Shown here in pieces: positions 1 to 10,688 of a stretch of 64,000 nt of DNA; positions within the stretch are counted from its first letter, which is position 1; each line of letters begins with the position of its first letter. Under the pieces are notes generated by a model that worked only from the letters and a program-made list of their open reading frames with translations, made no database searches and was not told where the DNA came from. The DNA is from Neisseriaceae bacterium (GTDB lineage Bacteria; Pseudomonadota; Gammaproteobacteria; Burkholderiales; UBA11063), in contig CANFGS010000009.1 in the NCBI GenBank assembly GCA_947446595.1, forward strand, positions 1-64,000, written 5' to 3'. A program made the translations under genes and the position numbers.

Positions 1-154
1 ACAAGATTATAAACTAAGCATTTACCCTCTTTCTGTTTTATAGCTAAACCATTTATCTACAATCAATATAACAAAATATAAATAAATTTAATCTTTTGAT
101 AACTATCATGCTCATATTTGTCCGTTGCTTTTCATTATTGAATGAATCGTGTTT

Positions 155-295
155 TTATGGGGGGCTTAAATTATTCTTTTGACAATACTCTCTTCTATTC
201 ATACCATTATTACGCCTAGAGTCAATATGTGCTTTCCAATAGGACGATTTAGAAATAAACTCACATGCGATTACTTTACCACTAGATCTCATCAT
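155..295 (-). pseudogene. Short remnant resembling the N-terminal part of an IS66-type accessory/TnpA-like ORF (46 aa)
   Basis: Reverse-strand translation MMRSSGKVIACEFISKSSYWKAHIDSRRNNGMNRREYCQKNNLSPP*; the W-x-x-H-x-x-x-x-x-x-x-G-x-x-x-x-x-Y-C-x-x-x-x-L-S pattern is typical of IS66 accessory ORFs, and it stops right after the motif. Confidence 0.45.
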
Positions 296-374
296 CTTAC
301 TCCATAAAAAATGATGGCGATAGTATCTCACTTATAGCATAGCTTTAAAAGATGGCTTTCCTGGAACGCTTACA

Positions 375-1766
375 TTATTTTAATGTTGCCATTATCTGAG
401 CAATATGGCTATTTTGATTTTTAATTTCATTAATATCTGGAATGCGTTGTTTTGATATTTCTTTATACTCACCAGCTTTTTGCATAAAAAACTCGGTATA
501 CCCCTTTGAGATAACACCTTCTTTAATAACCTTGGCTGGGCTACATTCATCTTTGACTAAAACCTTTTGGAAGTCTTTCAAAACTAAAAGTTGCTCTTTT
601 GGAACATCTAAAGGCTCTAAAGTATCATACATATTTTGGATAAATTGATTGCCCCATTCGCGCGCACTTCTATGTTCATTTGCTGCAAAATGTAGCATAA
701 CATCTTCGTCACGATTAGCATCTGCTGCTTGCAGTTGATTTATATTAGCAAAGCGATAATCATCATCAGTCATACAAAAATCAGGTGCCAAAAGACAATA
801 TACTAACATCATATGCATAAAGTTAAGCTGCTTTACTGTTAAGCCCAACGGTACCAATGGATTTAGATCTAGCGTTCTAATTTCAATATAATTAATCCCA
901 TTTTGCTCCAAGTCTTCTAAAACACTACCTTTAGAGTGCCCCTTTAGACGAACCTGTGAATAATACTCCTTAGCAGCGATAATAGTACCATCATCAATTG
1001 CATTTTTGATATCACGAATATAATTAGATAATGAATTATACGACACATAAAAATGTTTGAGATTACGATAACCACTCACACCATTACGAAATGAGCTAGA
1101 ACCATGAAAATCATAGGTATCTGGCGTAATCTTATCGCGGGTTCTAGTTGCACACGTCATATATGATTCATGAGCTACAGAATTAGCACCAAATAAATAG
1201 ATCACCAACCATGAATATTTAAGATACAACCGTGCAACTTTTAAGTACAGCTCATCATTAAATTCACGGAAACTAATTTTTTTATCTGTAAAATCATATA
1301 AAGCATGAATAAAATCAGAATTAAAAGAGAAATTGAAATGAATCCCTGATAACAACTGTTTACGTTTACCATATTTTTGTGATAGATACTCGCGGTACTC
1401 AGTAATTGCAGCCTCTTTAAAATAAGCCGCCTTAATTAAATTATCGTCTGTTGGTAAAACAGGTGGTAATGAATATGGCCATAAGTATTCGTTTTTTAGT
1501 GATAGCGAAACAATATCATGTACATTTTCTAAGAAACTATAAGCTTTGGCTGGTGTATCAAATATTGGAGTAATCATTTCTATTTGTGACTCAGCAAAAT
1601 CAGTAGTAATATACGGATTTTGTGTTTTATCACCAAAAGGATGGGGGGTAAGCGCAAGATTACCATTGAGATCCGCTCTAACATTCTCTTTCTCAAGACC
1701 AAACTGCCCTAACAATAAATCTTTAAATAAATCATTATTCTTAATAAGTTTTAAAAAATCAATCAA
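375..1766 (-). CDS. gshA: Glutamate-cysteine ligase
   Basis: 463 aa ORF; FGLEKENVR...TDFAESQIEMITP and EIRTLDLNP motifs of bacterial GshA/GshF N-domain. Confidence 0.85.
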   Translation of the reverse strand: MIDFLKLIKNNDLFKDLLLGQFGLEKENVRADLNGNLALTPHPFGDKTQNPYITTDFAESQIEMITPIFDTPAKAYSFLENVHDIVSLSLKNEYLWPYSLPPVLPTDDNLIKAAYFKEAAITEYREYLSQKYGKRKQLLSGIHFNFSFNSDFIHALYDFTDKKISFREFNDELYLKVARLYLKYSWLVIYLFGANSVAHESYMTCATRTRDKITPDTYDFHGSSSFRNGVSGYRNLKHFYVSYNSLSNYIRDIKNAIDDGTIIAAKEYYSQVRLKGHSKGSVLEDLEQNGINYIEIRTLDLNPLVPLGLTVKQLNFMHMMLVYCLLAPDFCMTDDDYRFANINQLQAADANRDEDVMLHFAANEHRSAREWGNQFIQNMYDTLEPLDVPKEQLLVLKDFQKVLVKDECSPAKVIKEGVISKGYTEFFMQKAGEYKEISKQRIPDINEIKNQNSHIAQIMATLK

Positions 1767-1767
1767 T

Positions 1768-2262
1768 TTATTTCCGAGCCAATACTAAACTTCTTAGCAT
1801 CCATACAGTTTTTTCATGAACCTGTAAACGCTGCGTCAATAAATCTAATGTAACTTGATCATTCGCTTTTTCAGCTAACTCCAATACTTGACGTGCAGTT
1901 TTAATCACTACTTCATGAGCTTTAATAAGATGGTGTATCATCAAAGTTGCTTCTATATCACCATGGTGCTCATCTATTTTAGTCAGTTTAGCAAATTCAC
2001 TGTACGTTCCTGGAGCTATAAACCCCAGAGCACGGATACGTTCAGCAACCAAATCCACAGCTAAAGCTAATTCAGTATAGTGTGTTTCAAACATCAAGTG
2101 CAGAGTTTGAAACATAGGTCCAGTAACATTCCAATGAAAATTATGCGTCTTTAGATACAAGGAATAAGTATCAGCAAAAAAGCTAGCTAATCCATTAGTA
2201 ATCTTAATCCTATCATCATTATCAATTCCGTCATTAATGTCAAAAAATTGCTGCTTTAGCAT
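1768..2262 (-). CDS. dps: Dps-family ferritin-like DNA-binding protein
   Basis: LYLKTHNFHWNVTGPMFQTLHLMFETHYTE ferroxidase signature; start placed at the ATG preceded by GGGAG rather than the upstream ATG in the ORF track. Confidence 0.85.
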   Translation of the reverse strand: MLKQQFFDINDGIDNDDRIKITNGLASFFADTYSLYLKTHNFHWNVTGPMFQTLHLMFETHYTELALAVDLVAERIRALGFIAPGTYSEFAKLTKIDEHHGDIEATLMIHHLIKAHEVVIKTARQVLELAEKANDQVTLDLLTQRLQVHEKTVWMLRSLVLARK

Positions 2263-2437
2263 TTTATTACTCCCGTTTTTAAAATATTTTAACAACTCTA
2301 TTATATCATCTATCATAAAATATCTTTCCAAAATTTTACACCAAACCATTTGTGTTCTTATTTAAATTCTGAGAAAGCCATATCCGCGATCTGCTTTTCA
2401 TTATTAAGTCTATCACAAATTTTGGAAGCGGTGCAAC

Positions 2438-2468
2438 TTGACAAGTACTTAGCATATACAGTTATAAT
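2438..2468 (+). promoter_or_regulatory. Putative sigma70-like promoter for the gal operon (TTGACA-19-TATAAT)
   Basis: Consensus -35 and -10 hexamers upstream of the MFS/galK/galT operon; 19 bp spacer is longer than ideal. Confidence 0.35.
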
Positions 2469-2513
2469 CCTGCCCATTGGGAACTATTTTTTGTTATTTT
2501 TTAAGGTGACTTT

Positions 2514-3893
2514 ATGAACAAAACTAATAACACTCTCGTAATTAAAGTGTGTTTTATAGCAGCTTTAGCTGGATTATTATTTGGTCTAGATATAGCCTAT
2601 GTTAATGGTGCTCTTGAGTTTATCGCTAGGGATTTTAATTTAACTGAAGATCAATCACAACAAATAGCAGGAGTTTTACTAACAGGTGCTGCTGTTGGAG
2701 CACTTTGTAGCGGATGGCTATCAAGAATATTCGGGCGTAAAAAAATCCTGGTACTAGCAGCACTTATATTTACAATATTTACTCTAGCTGGAATCCTATC
2801 CCACAATATCAATGCATTCTTAGTTACTAGGTTTATTTTGGGTCTTGCAATAGGTATTGCATCATTTGTTGCTCCATTATATTTATCAGAAATAGCCCCA
2901 TATAAAATCAGAGGCGGTCTAATTGCAATGTACCAACTTATGATTACTATTGGTATATTATTGATGTTTGTATCTAATGCGTCCCTCCATAGCACTGGTT
3001 CATGGAGAATTATGCTTGCAGTACTATTAATCCCATCAGCAATAATGTTAATTGGTACTTTGACATTACCTGAAAGCCCACGCTGGTTGGTATTAGTCGG
3101 TCGTGGAAAAGATGCCGAAAATGTATTAACTAAAATTCGTGGCACCAAAGCTGAAGTTGATTTTGAAATTTCAGAAATCAAAGAATCTCTAGTTGGTGCT
3201 AAAAGTGGTTTTAAATTACTAAGTCACCCATACTTTCTTAAAGTGCTTTTATTAGGAGTATTGTTACAAGGTCTACAACAATTCTCAGGTATGAATGCTT
3301 TTATGTACTACTCTAGTAAAATATTTATGGAAGCTGGGGTTAATAATCCTGCCGTAGCAACTATGATTGTTGGACTGGTAAATGTTCTTACTACATTCTT
3401 AGCAATTAAATATGTTGATAAATTAGGTCGTAAACCTATACTTTATTTTGGTTTAATGCTTCTAATAGCTTCATGTGCTGTTAGTGGTTATATCTTCCAT
3501 CTACAATCAACTGGTGTTATCTTAAATGCAACATTACAATATACATTATTGTGTTTTTGCTTATTGTTTATCTTTGCTTTCGCTATATCACTTGGTCCAA
3601 TAGTTTGGATACTATGTGCTGAAATTTATCCACTGGAAGGGCGTGATTTCGGTATTACTGTTAGTACTATGGCAAACTGGATATTTAATGCGATTATTGG
3701 TTCATACACTCTTACTTGGTTTAAAAACCTTGGTGTTAGTGGTACATTCTGGTTATTTGGAGGGGCGTGTATTCTTGGTGTTATTCTAGTAAATCGCTTT
3801 ACCCCTGAGACAAAAGACGTAACGCTTGAAGAGTTAGAATTTAACCTAAAAGCTAATAAGAAACTTCGTGATCTTGGGGAACGTACAAACTAA
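2514..3893 (+). CDS. MFS sugar:H+ symporter (galactose permease-like)
   Basis: 459 aa; sugar-porter motifs GRKKILVLAAL, PESPRWLVLVGR, PETKDVTLEEL; adjacent to galK and galT. Confidence 0.85.
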   Translation: MNKTNNTLVIKVCFIAALAGLLFGLDIAYVNGALEFIARDFNLTEDQSQQIAGVLLTGAAVGALCSGWLSRIFGRKKILVLAALIFTIFTLAGILSHNINAFLVTRFILGLAIGIASFVAPLYLSEIAPYKIRGGLIAMYQLMITIGILLMFVSNASLHSTGSWRIMLAVLLIPSAIMLIGTLTLPESPRWLVLVGRGKDAENVLTKIRGTKAEVDFEISEIKESLVGAKSGFKLLSHPYFLKVLLLGVLLQGLQQFSGMNAFMYYSSKIFMEAGVNNPAVATMIVGLVNVLTTFLAIKYVDKLGRKPILYFGLMLLIASCAVSGYIFHLQSTGVILNATLQYTLLCFCLLFIFAFAISLGPIVWILCAEIYPLEGRDFGITVSTMANWIFNAIIGSYTLTWFKNLGVSGTFWLFGGACILGVILVNRFTPETKDVTLEELEFNLKANKKLRDLGERTN

Positions 3894-3895
3894 CC

Positions 3896-5062
3896 ATGCA
3901 TGCCCAATTAAACTCTACTCACCAGCAACTATTTGGTAATGCTGGTGAACTTTTCAAATTTTTTGCCCCAGGGCGTGTAAACCTAATCGGAGAACACACC
4001 GATTATAATGGTGGACATGTATTTCCTTGTGCCCTTGATAAGGGAACATACGCAATTGTTAGCATTAGAAATGATAATAAAATCAAACTCTATTCTACTA
4101 ATTTTAGTAAAATAGGTATAGTTGAACTTGAAGTAAATCAAAAATTTACACATGAACCTCAACATGACTGGGCAAATTATGTCAAAGGTATGTATAAAAT
4201 ATTTTTGGATAATGGCTATAAGATTTCACATGGATTAAATATAACTATTGGTGGCAATATACCCAATGGGGCTGGTTTATCATCATCTGCATCATTAGAA
4301 ATTTTAATCGCTACTATCCTAAACTATATCTACAAATTTAATATCGATCCTGTTACATTAATTAAATGGGGACAGAATGTAGAAAACAATTTTATTGGTG
4401 TTAATTCGGGGATAATGGATCAATTTGCCTCAATGATGAGTATTGAAAATCATGCAATGCTTCTAAACTGTAGCACTCTAGATTATATTTATGCACCACT
4501 AAACTTAAATGAATATATCATTATAATCGCCAATACCAATAAAAGACGTGGCTTAGCTGATTCTAAGTATAATGAAAGAGTTTTAGAATGTCAAACAGCA
4601 TTAAAACAATTACAACAAAAATTAGATATTAAAACCCTAGGTGATATTAACAGTGATACTTTTCTTGCTAATGAATATTTAATAACCAACCCTATTCATA
4701 GATTAAGAGCTCATCATGCTGTTTTTGAAAATCAGCGCACCAAAGATGCTGTTATAGCTCTTAAAAATAACGATTTAATTACTTTTGGGCTACTTATGAA
4801 TGAATCGCATATTTCCTTAAGAGATAATTATGCAGTCACCGGTATAGAGCTTGATACTTTGGTTGAAGCAGCCTGGAATGAACCAAGCACACTAGGCGCT
4901 AGAATGACTGGTGCTGGTTTTGGTGGCTGTACTGTTAATATTGTACACAAACAAATGGCGGATAGCTTTATTCATAATGTTGGAAAAATATATACTGAAA
5001 AAACTGGACTTTGTGCTGATTTTTATATTGCAAATGTTGGTAAAGGTGCTCATGCACTATGA
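3896..5062 (+). CDS. galK: Galactokinase
   Basis: APGRVNLIGEHTDYNGGHVFPCAL and GAGLSSSASLE GHMP-kinase motifs, GARMTGAGFGGC. Confidence 0.95.
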   Translation: MHAQLNSTHQQLFGNAGELFKFFAPGRVNLIGEHTDYNGGHVFPCALDKGTYAIVSIRNDNKIKLYSTNFSKIGIVELEVNQKFTHEPQHDWANYVKGMYKIFLDNGYKISHGLNITIGGNIPNGAGLSSSASLEILIATILNYIYKFNIDPVTLIKWGQNVENNFIGVNSGIMDQFASMMSIENHAMLLNCSTLDYIYAPLNLNEYIIIIANTNKRRGLADSKYNERVLECQTALKQLQQKLDIKTLGDINSDTFLANEYLITNPIHRLRAHHAVFENQRTKDAVIALKNNDLITFGLLMNESHISLRDNYAVTGIELDTLVEAAWNEPSTLGARMTGAGFGGCTVNIVHKQMADSFIHNVGKIYTEKTGLCADFYIANVGKGAHAL

Positions 5063-6564
5063 GTGTGTGTATAAACTTTGAAATTGAACGCTTGATAAAC
5101 TTTGCAGTACAAAATATTTTGATTGAGCCTTGTGATATAAACTATATTCGTAATCATTATTTGAATCTTTTTAATGAACTAACTCCACAAAAATATGATA
5201 TTGATGAAACTCTTCTATACCCTGATTCAATTTTAGAAAACATGTATAAATATGTAATCTCTAATAAATTAAATCTAGGTGCCACTGAAGATGTTATTAA
5301 ATGTAAGATAATGGATGTATTAATACCAAGACCCAGTATAGTTCGTTCCACATTTAATCTTATTCATAAAAACCATGATATAAACTTAGCTTTACAATAT
5401 TTTTACAATCTAAGTCTTGCTAGTAATTATATAAAAACCACTGCTATCCAAAAAAATCAAAATTGGCTAACTAAAACTAAATATGGCGATTTGGAAATTA
5501 CGATTAATTTATCCAAACCAGAAAAAGACCCTAAAGAAATTGCCATGGCTAAACTACAGCCTAAAAGTGATTACCCTAGCTGCCTACTTTGCATAGAAAA
5601 TGAAGGATTTGCTGGAGATTATAATAAACCATCAAGATTCACTCATAGAGTTATTCCACTAAGCCTTAATGGTGAAACATGGTACTTTCAGTTTTCGCCT
5701 TATGCATATTACGCCAATCATTCGATTATTTTTAGTAGCAAACATCGCGACATGAAAATTAGCTCTGATACTTTTAAGGCTTTATTTGATTTTGTTGACC
5801 TTGTCCCACACTATATAATAGGTGCTAATGCTGATATTCCAATTGTTGGTGGGTCGATCTTAACTCATGACCACTTTCAGGCAGGATCTCATGTTTTTCC
5901 GATGGAAAAAGCTAAAACACATAGTGAAATTGTATGGAATGAAGCACCAAATATAAAGGGTTACATCCTTGATTGGCCTTTATCAGTAATAAAACTCATT
6001 GGGACTAAAGACGATTTATTAAAGTTAAGCGTAAATATTTTATCTAAATGGGTACAATATAGCGATGAAAGAGTTGATATAGTTAATCATACCACCGAAC
6101 GCCATAATACTTTAAATCCAATTGTTCGAAAAACTGAAGATGATAAATATGAACTATATTTGATTTTAAGAAATAATCGAAAAAATGAAACATATCCAGA
6201 TGGAATTTTTCATCCGCATCAACAGTTTCACAATATTAAAAAAGAAAATATTGGACTTATTGAAGCAATGGGACTAGCCATACTTCCTGGGCGTTTAGAT
6301 AATGAGTTGGAGCAAATTGCTATGTTCTTAAATTATCCAGATAAAGTAAATGATATAAATAAATCTCATCCATTATGGCATCATAAAAATTTTATAAAAG
6401 AAGTATGTAGAAGATATACCCCATTCAAAAGTGACTTCCTAAAAAAAGAAGTTGGGCAAAAATTTATGCAGGTATTAGAATGTAGCGGGGTATTTAAAAA
6501 CGATAACAATGGTACTGCCGCATTTAAACGCTTTATAGCACATACAAACGGCAAAATAGTTTAA
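5059..6564 (+). CDS. galT: Galactose-1-phosphate uridylyltransferase, class II (about 500 aa type)
   Basis: 501 aa, overlaps galK by 4 bp; GGSILTHDHFQAG and FHPHQQFHNIKKENIGLIEAMGLAILPGRL typical of the long GalT class. Confidence 0.9.
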   Translation: MSVCINFEIERLINFAVQNILIEPCDINYIRNHYLNLFNELTPQKYDIDETLLYPDSILENMYKYVISNKLNLGATEDVIKCKIMDVLIPRPSIVRSTFNLIHKNHDINLALQYFYNLSLASNYIKTTAIQKNQNWLTKTKYGDLEITINLSKPEKDPKEIAMAKLQPKSDYPSCLLCIENEGFAGDYNKPSRFTHRVIPLSLNGETWYFQFSPYAYYANHSIIFSSKHRDMKISSDTFKALFDFVDLVPHYIIGANADIPIVGGSILTHDHFQAGSHVFPMEKAKTHSEIVWNEAPNIKGYILDWPLSVIKLIGTKDDLLKLSVNILSKWVQYSDERVDIVNHTTERHNTLNPIVRKTEDDKYELYLILRNNRKNETYPDGIFHPHQQFHNIKKENIGLIEAMGLAILPGRLDNELEQIAMFLNYPDKVNDINKSHPLWHHKNFIKEVCRRYTPFKSDFLKKEVGQKFMQVLECSGVFKNDNNGTAAFKRFIAHTNGKIV

Positions 6565-6588
6565 ACAACATAACCATATTGGAGTAAC

Positions 6589-8430
6589 ATGGACTACACT
6601 CATATATTTTTTCAAGCGTTTATTTATCTACTTGCAACTGTAATAACAGTTCCTATCGCCAAAAAAATTGGCTTAGGCGCTGTTCTTGGGTACCTAATTG
6701 CAGGTATTATCATTGGACCTTTCGTTTTGGGTTTAGTTGGAAATAATACCGATAGTGTTATGCATATTGCGGAATTTGGTGTTGTGATGATGCTATTTCT
6801 CGTAGGACTTGAACTCCGCCCAGCTATGCTTTGGGAACTTAGAAAACCTTTATTATTTACAGGTGGATTACAAGTTATATTAACCATTGGCGTAATTACC
6901 TTAATAGCTAAATTTTTTGGCTTGTCTAATGCTAGCGCAATAGCTATTGGTATGATTTTTACTTCGTCGTCCACTGCAATTGTGCTACAAATGCTTAATG
7001 AAAAAGGTTGGATCAAACTTGAAGCTGGCAGCACCATATTTGCGGTACTTCTATTTCAAGATATTGCAGTAATACCCATGCTCTCACTGTTTCCATTATT
7101 AAGTAACAAAGTATCTAATTTGGATGGAAATAGTTTATCAGGGATAAAACAAACAATCCTAATTTTTTCATTAATTGCTGCTATTATACTCTCTGGTAAA
7201 TATCTAGTTAGACCAATCTTTAAATTTATTGCAAGTAGTAAACTTCATGAAGCATTTACAGCACTTGCTCTACTATTGGTGATTGGAATATCTCTTGCAA
7301 TGCAATACGTTGGGCTATCACCTGCATTAGGAGCATTCTTAGCTGGTGTGGTCCTTGCTGAAAGTGAATATCGCCATGAATTAGAAGCTGATATTCAACC
7401 ATTTAAAGGACTGCTTCTTGGGCTATTCTTTATCTCAGTCGGTAGTAATATAAATTTCTTACTAATAAGTCAACATTTAGCTTTAATAATGAGTCTTGTA
7501 CTTTTATTAGTAGTAACCAAATTTCTAGTATTATTTATTTTGGGGAACATATTTAAAAAACAATTGCGTGACAATCTAATGACTTCAATGATTTTAGCTC
7601 AAGGAGGCGAGTTTTGCTTTGTTTTACTTTCTTATGCAACAAAAGAAGAGGTATTAAGCAGTAACTTATCTAAGGAGCTTGTTGCTGTAGTTGCGTTATC
7701 TATGTTAATTACTCCACTTGTAATGCTTTTTTATGAAAAAGCTATCGAACCATATCTATCAAAAGCTCAACTAAACCAAGAATCAGATGTTGTTGGACAA
7801 GAAAATCCAGTTATAATTGCGGGCTTTGGCCGTTTTGGACAAATTATTGGTCGTCTTATGTTGGCAAATAAGATAGGAACTACTGTATTAGACATTGATG
7901 CAAATCAAGTAGAAAATGTCAGAAAATTTGGCTTTAAAGTATTCTTTGGCGATGCTAAACGTATAGAAGTTTTAAATACAGCGGGGCTTAGCCATGCTAA
8001 AGTGCTTGTACTGGCTATTGATGATTCTGAGGCAGCATTACAAATTGCAGGAATAGTCCATACCACCTATCCAAATATAAAAATTTTAATGCGTGTGCAT
8101 AGTAGAACACATGTATACGATGCAATAAAAAAAGGGATTTCATTTGAAAACATATACCGAGAAACTTTTGACAGTGCATTAAACATGGCTACTAATACTC
8201 TTACCGCACTTGGATTTGAAGAAAATATTGCTAATAACTTGACGGTTAAGTTTAAACAAACAGATGAAGAAAGTTTGTTAAAAATGACGAACTTATATGA
8301 TGGAAAAATTACGGATGATTATATTAGTGAAGTTAAGAAAACCATGGGCGATTATATTACTCAGTCAGAAAATCATAACAAAGAACTTGAGGAAATATTA
8401 ACGGCAGATCTAGAAACTATGGATAAATAG
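6589..8430 (+). CDS. Monovalent cation:proton antiporter-2 with C-terminal TrkA-N domain (KefB/KefC-like)
   Basis: 613 aa; multi-TM CPA2 core and PVIIAGFGRFGQIIGRLM Rossmann domain. Confidence 0.85.
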   Translation: MDYTHIFFQAFIYLLATVITVPIAKKIGLGAVLGYLIAGIIIGPFVLGLVGNNTDSVMHIAEFGVVMMLFLVGLELRPAMLWELRKPLLFTGGLQVILTIGVITLIAKFFGLSNASAIAIGMIFTSSSTAIVLQMLNEKGWIKLEAGSTIFAVLLFQDIAVIPMLSLFPLLSNKVSNLDGNSLSGIKQTILIFSLIAAIILSGKYLVRPIFKFIASSKLHEAFTALALLLVIGISLAMQYVGLSPALGAFLAGVVLAESEYRHELEADIQPFKGLLLGLFFISVGSNINFLLISQHLALIMSLVLLLVVTKFLVLFILGNIFKKQLRDNLMTSMILAQGGEFCFVLLSYATKEEVLSSNLSKELVAVVALSMLITPLVMLFYEKAIEPYLSKAQLNQESDVVGQENPVIIAGFGRFGQIIGRLMLANKIGTTVLDIDANQVENVRKFGFKVFFGDAKRIEVLNTAGLSHAKVLVLAIDDSEAALQIAGIVHTTYPNIKILMRVHSRTHVYDAIKKGISFENIYRETFDSALNMATNTLTALGFEENIANNLTVKFKQTDEESLLKMTNLYDGKITDDYISEVKKTMGDYITQSENHNKELEEILTADLETMDK

Positions 8431-8510
8431 TAGTCTATATAAGAGCAAGTACCAATTCAGAAATGATCAGAGCAACTATGTGTAAGTATTTAGTGCCATA
8501 ATGCTATTTT

Positions 8511-8520
8511 CTGGTAAAAT
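8511..8520 (+). promoter_or_regulatory. Putative extended -10 element (TGGTAAAAT) upstream of mnmA
   Basis: Same TGnTAAAAT motif as in the mltG/dnaX divergent promoter, about 35 nt before the mnmA start. Confidence 0.35.
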
Positions 8521-8554
8521 GTAGTCTATATAAATTATAGAGTAAATTTTAGGT

Positions 8555-9604
8555 ATGAAAGTTGTCGTTGGTTTATCAGGTGGTGTTGACTCATCAGTTG
8601 CTGCTTATTTATTAAAAGAACAAGGTTATGATGTTCTTGGAATATTTATGCAAAACTGGGAGGGGCTTGAAGATGATGAATACTGCACTATCAAAGAAGA
8701 TAGCTTAGATGCTATAGCTGTTGCGGACTGCCTTGGGATTGATATTGAAATAGTCAACTTCGCCAAAGAATACAAAGATAGAGTATTTAGTTATTTTCTA
8801 GAAGAATATCAAAATGGACGCACTCCAAACCCAGATATCTTATGTAACTCAGAGATTAAATTTAAGTCTTTTCTTGATCATGCTATTAATATTGGTGCCG
8901 ACTATATAGCTACCGGTCATTATGTAGGCAAAGTATCTCAAGATGATAAATCAATTTTGGCTAAAGCTACTGACTCAAATAAAGATCAAAGTTACTTCCT
9001 CTATCGGTTAAATCAATATCAGATAAGTCGTGCCCTATTTCCATTAGCCCATATAACTAAACCTGAAATACGCCAAATTGCAGCGAAACTAAAACTCCCA
9101 ACAGCAAATAAAAAAGATAGTACAGGTATTTGTTTTATTGGCGAACAACCATTTCGTCAGTTTTTAAAACGTTATATGCCAACAATTCCCGGACGCATGA
9201 TTACCCCTGATGGTAAAATCATGGGTGAACACATGGGGCTTATGTACTATACTCTTGGGCAACGTAAAGGACTTGGAATTGGCGGTCAAGGCGAACCTTG
9301 GTTTGTAGCAGATAAAAACCTAGCTACTAATGAATTAATAGTTGTTCAAGGTCATGACCATCCCCTACTCTTTAAAAAAGAACTTTGGGCTAGTCAATTA
9401 AATTTTGGGCTTGAGCAAAACCCAATTGAAGGGCGCTATAGTGCCAAAACCAGATATAGAATGGCTGATGCACCATGCACATTATCGTATGAAGACAATA
9501 AATTACATTTGGTATTTGATAAGCCACAATGGGCAATTACGCCTGGACAATCAGTAGTTATATATGATAATGAACTATGCCTGGGTGGTGGAATAATTAA
9601 TTAG
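8555..9604 (+). CDS. mnmA: tRNA 2-thiouridine(34) synthase
   Basis: [21 protein letters not shown]-loop; [10 protein letters not shown] and STGICFIGE catalytic cysteine motifs. Confidence 0.95.
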   Translation: MKVVVGLSGGVDSSVAAYLLKEQGYDVLGIFMQNWEGLEDDEYCTIKEDSLDAIAVADCLGIDIEIVNFAKEYKDRVFSYFLEEYQNGRTPNPDILCNSEIKFKSFLDHAINIGADYIATGHYVGKVSQDDKSILAKATDSNKDQSYFLYRLNQYQISRALFPLAHITKPEIRQIAAKLKLPTANKKDSTGICFIGEQPFRQFLKRYMPTIPGRMITPDGKIMGEHMGLMYYTLGQRKGLGIGGQGEPWFVADKNLATNELIVVQGHDHPLLFKKELWASQLNFGLEQNPIEGRYSAKTRYRMADAPCTLSYEDNKLHLVFDKPQWAITPGQSVVIYDNELCLGGGIIN

Positions 9605-9614
9605 GGGAATAAAT

Positions 9615-10457
9615 ATGCAAGTAGCACAAGTAGATTTTAAATCGCATACAGCGAGTAAAGATTTCGCTGATTCGCTTATTAATACAGGATTTGCGGTAAT
9701 TAAAAACCACCCTATTGATTACAGTCTAGTCAAAGAGGTATTTAGTGAATGGGCCAGTTTTTTTGCATCTGACTATAAGATGAATTATCTGTATAACAAT
9801 GATACTCAAGACGGTTTATTTCCAATAAGTGTTTCAGAAACCGCAGTTGGTTATGATATCAAAGATATTAAAGAGTTTTATCATTATTACCCTTGGGGAC
9901 AATACCCAAAAGAGCTAACTGACAAAACCAAAGAATTGCAATTACAAATGACTAATGTTGCAGCAACATTACTAAAATGGGCAGAAGACAACCTACCTTC
10001 TAGTATTCGTGATAAATTAACTGAACCATTATCAAGCATGATAAAAGATTCCGAACAGATTTTAATGCGTATCCTTCATTATCCTCCCTTAAAAGGCGAT
10101 GAAGCTCATGGTGCTATACGAGCTAATGCACATACTGACATTAATCTTCTGACAGTTTTAGTGGCAGCTTCCGAATCAGGGCTTGAAGTTCAAAACAAAA
10201 ATGGTAACTGGATCGAAGTTCCAGTAGATCCAGGGATGCTATCAATTAATATTAGTGATATGTTACAAGAAGCAACTGATGGATTTTATAAATCAACTGT
10301 TCACCGAGTGGTAAATCCAACTGATGAAAATCGTTTAAAATCAAGATACTCAATTCCACTATTTTTACATGCAAGACCAGATGTGGTTTTATCATCACGC
10401 TATACTGCTGGATCATTTCTACAAGAACGTTTAAAACAAATAGGAACTAAGAAATAA
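9615..10457 (+). CDS. 2-oxoglutarate/Fe(II) dioxygenase of the isopenicillin N synthase family
   Basis: HTDINLLTVL...HRV...R.SIPLFLHARPD motif pattern. Confidence 0.8.
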   Translation: MQVAQVDFKSHTASKDFADSLINTGFAVIKNHPIDYSLVKEVFSEWASFFASDYKMNYLYNNDTQDGLFPISVSETAVGYDIKDIKEFYHYYPWGQYPKELTDKTKELQLQMTNVAATLLKWAEDNLPSSIRDKLTEPLSSMIKDSEQILMRILHYPPLKGDEAHGAIRANAHTDINLLTVLVAASESGLEVQNKNGNWIEVPVDPGMLSINISDMLQEATDGFYKSTVHRVVNPTDENRLKSRYSIPLFLHARPDVVLSSRYTAGSFLQERLKQIGTKK

Positions 10458-10475
10458 TTTTTTAAGGAAATATAA

Positions 10476-10688
10476 ATGGCATTAGATAGAAAATTTGTTT
10501 CAGAAGTTGATACATTTATTAACAACCTGTTACAAAAAAAGCCTCAAATTAAAGATACTCAAAAACAACTAAGAAGCACTTGGTGGGATAAAGATTTCAT
10601 TGATAACGAAGAGCAACAAACTTATAAAGATAGCCAAGCCCCAAAACACGGCTATGCTTATTTTGATTACTCAAGTGACGCTAAATAA
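10476..10688 (+). CDS. DUF3460 family protein
   Basis: 70 aa small protein MALDRKFVSEVDTFINNLLQKKPQ...STWWDKDFI resembling DUF3460. Confidence 0.65.
   Translation: MALDRKFVSEVDTFINNLLQKKPQIKDTQKQLRSTWWDKDFIDNEEQQTYKDSQAPKHGYAYFDYSSDAK

Noticed and set aside
2651-3181. Long antisense ORF inside the sugar permease gene (also 6624-7037, 10898-11110, 44681-45019, 47669-48022 and others)
   Set aside because: Lies opposite clearly conserved coding sequence; composition mirrors the sense gene and no recognisable motif is present.
8431-8554. Direct repeat TAGTCTATATAA on both sides of the kefB-like/mnmA gap
   Set aside because: Only 12 bp of AT-rich sequence, no associated structure; likely chance or promoter-like composition.
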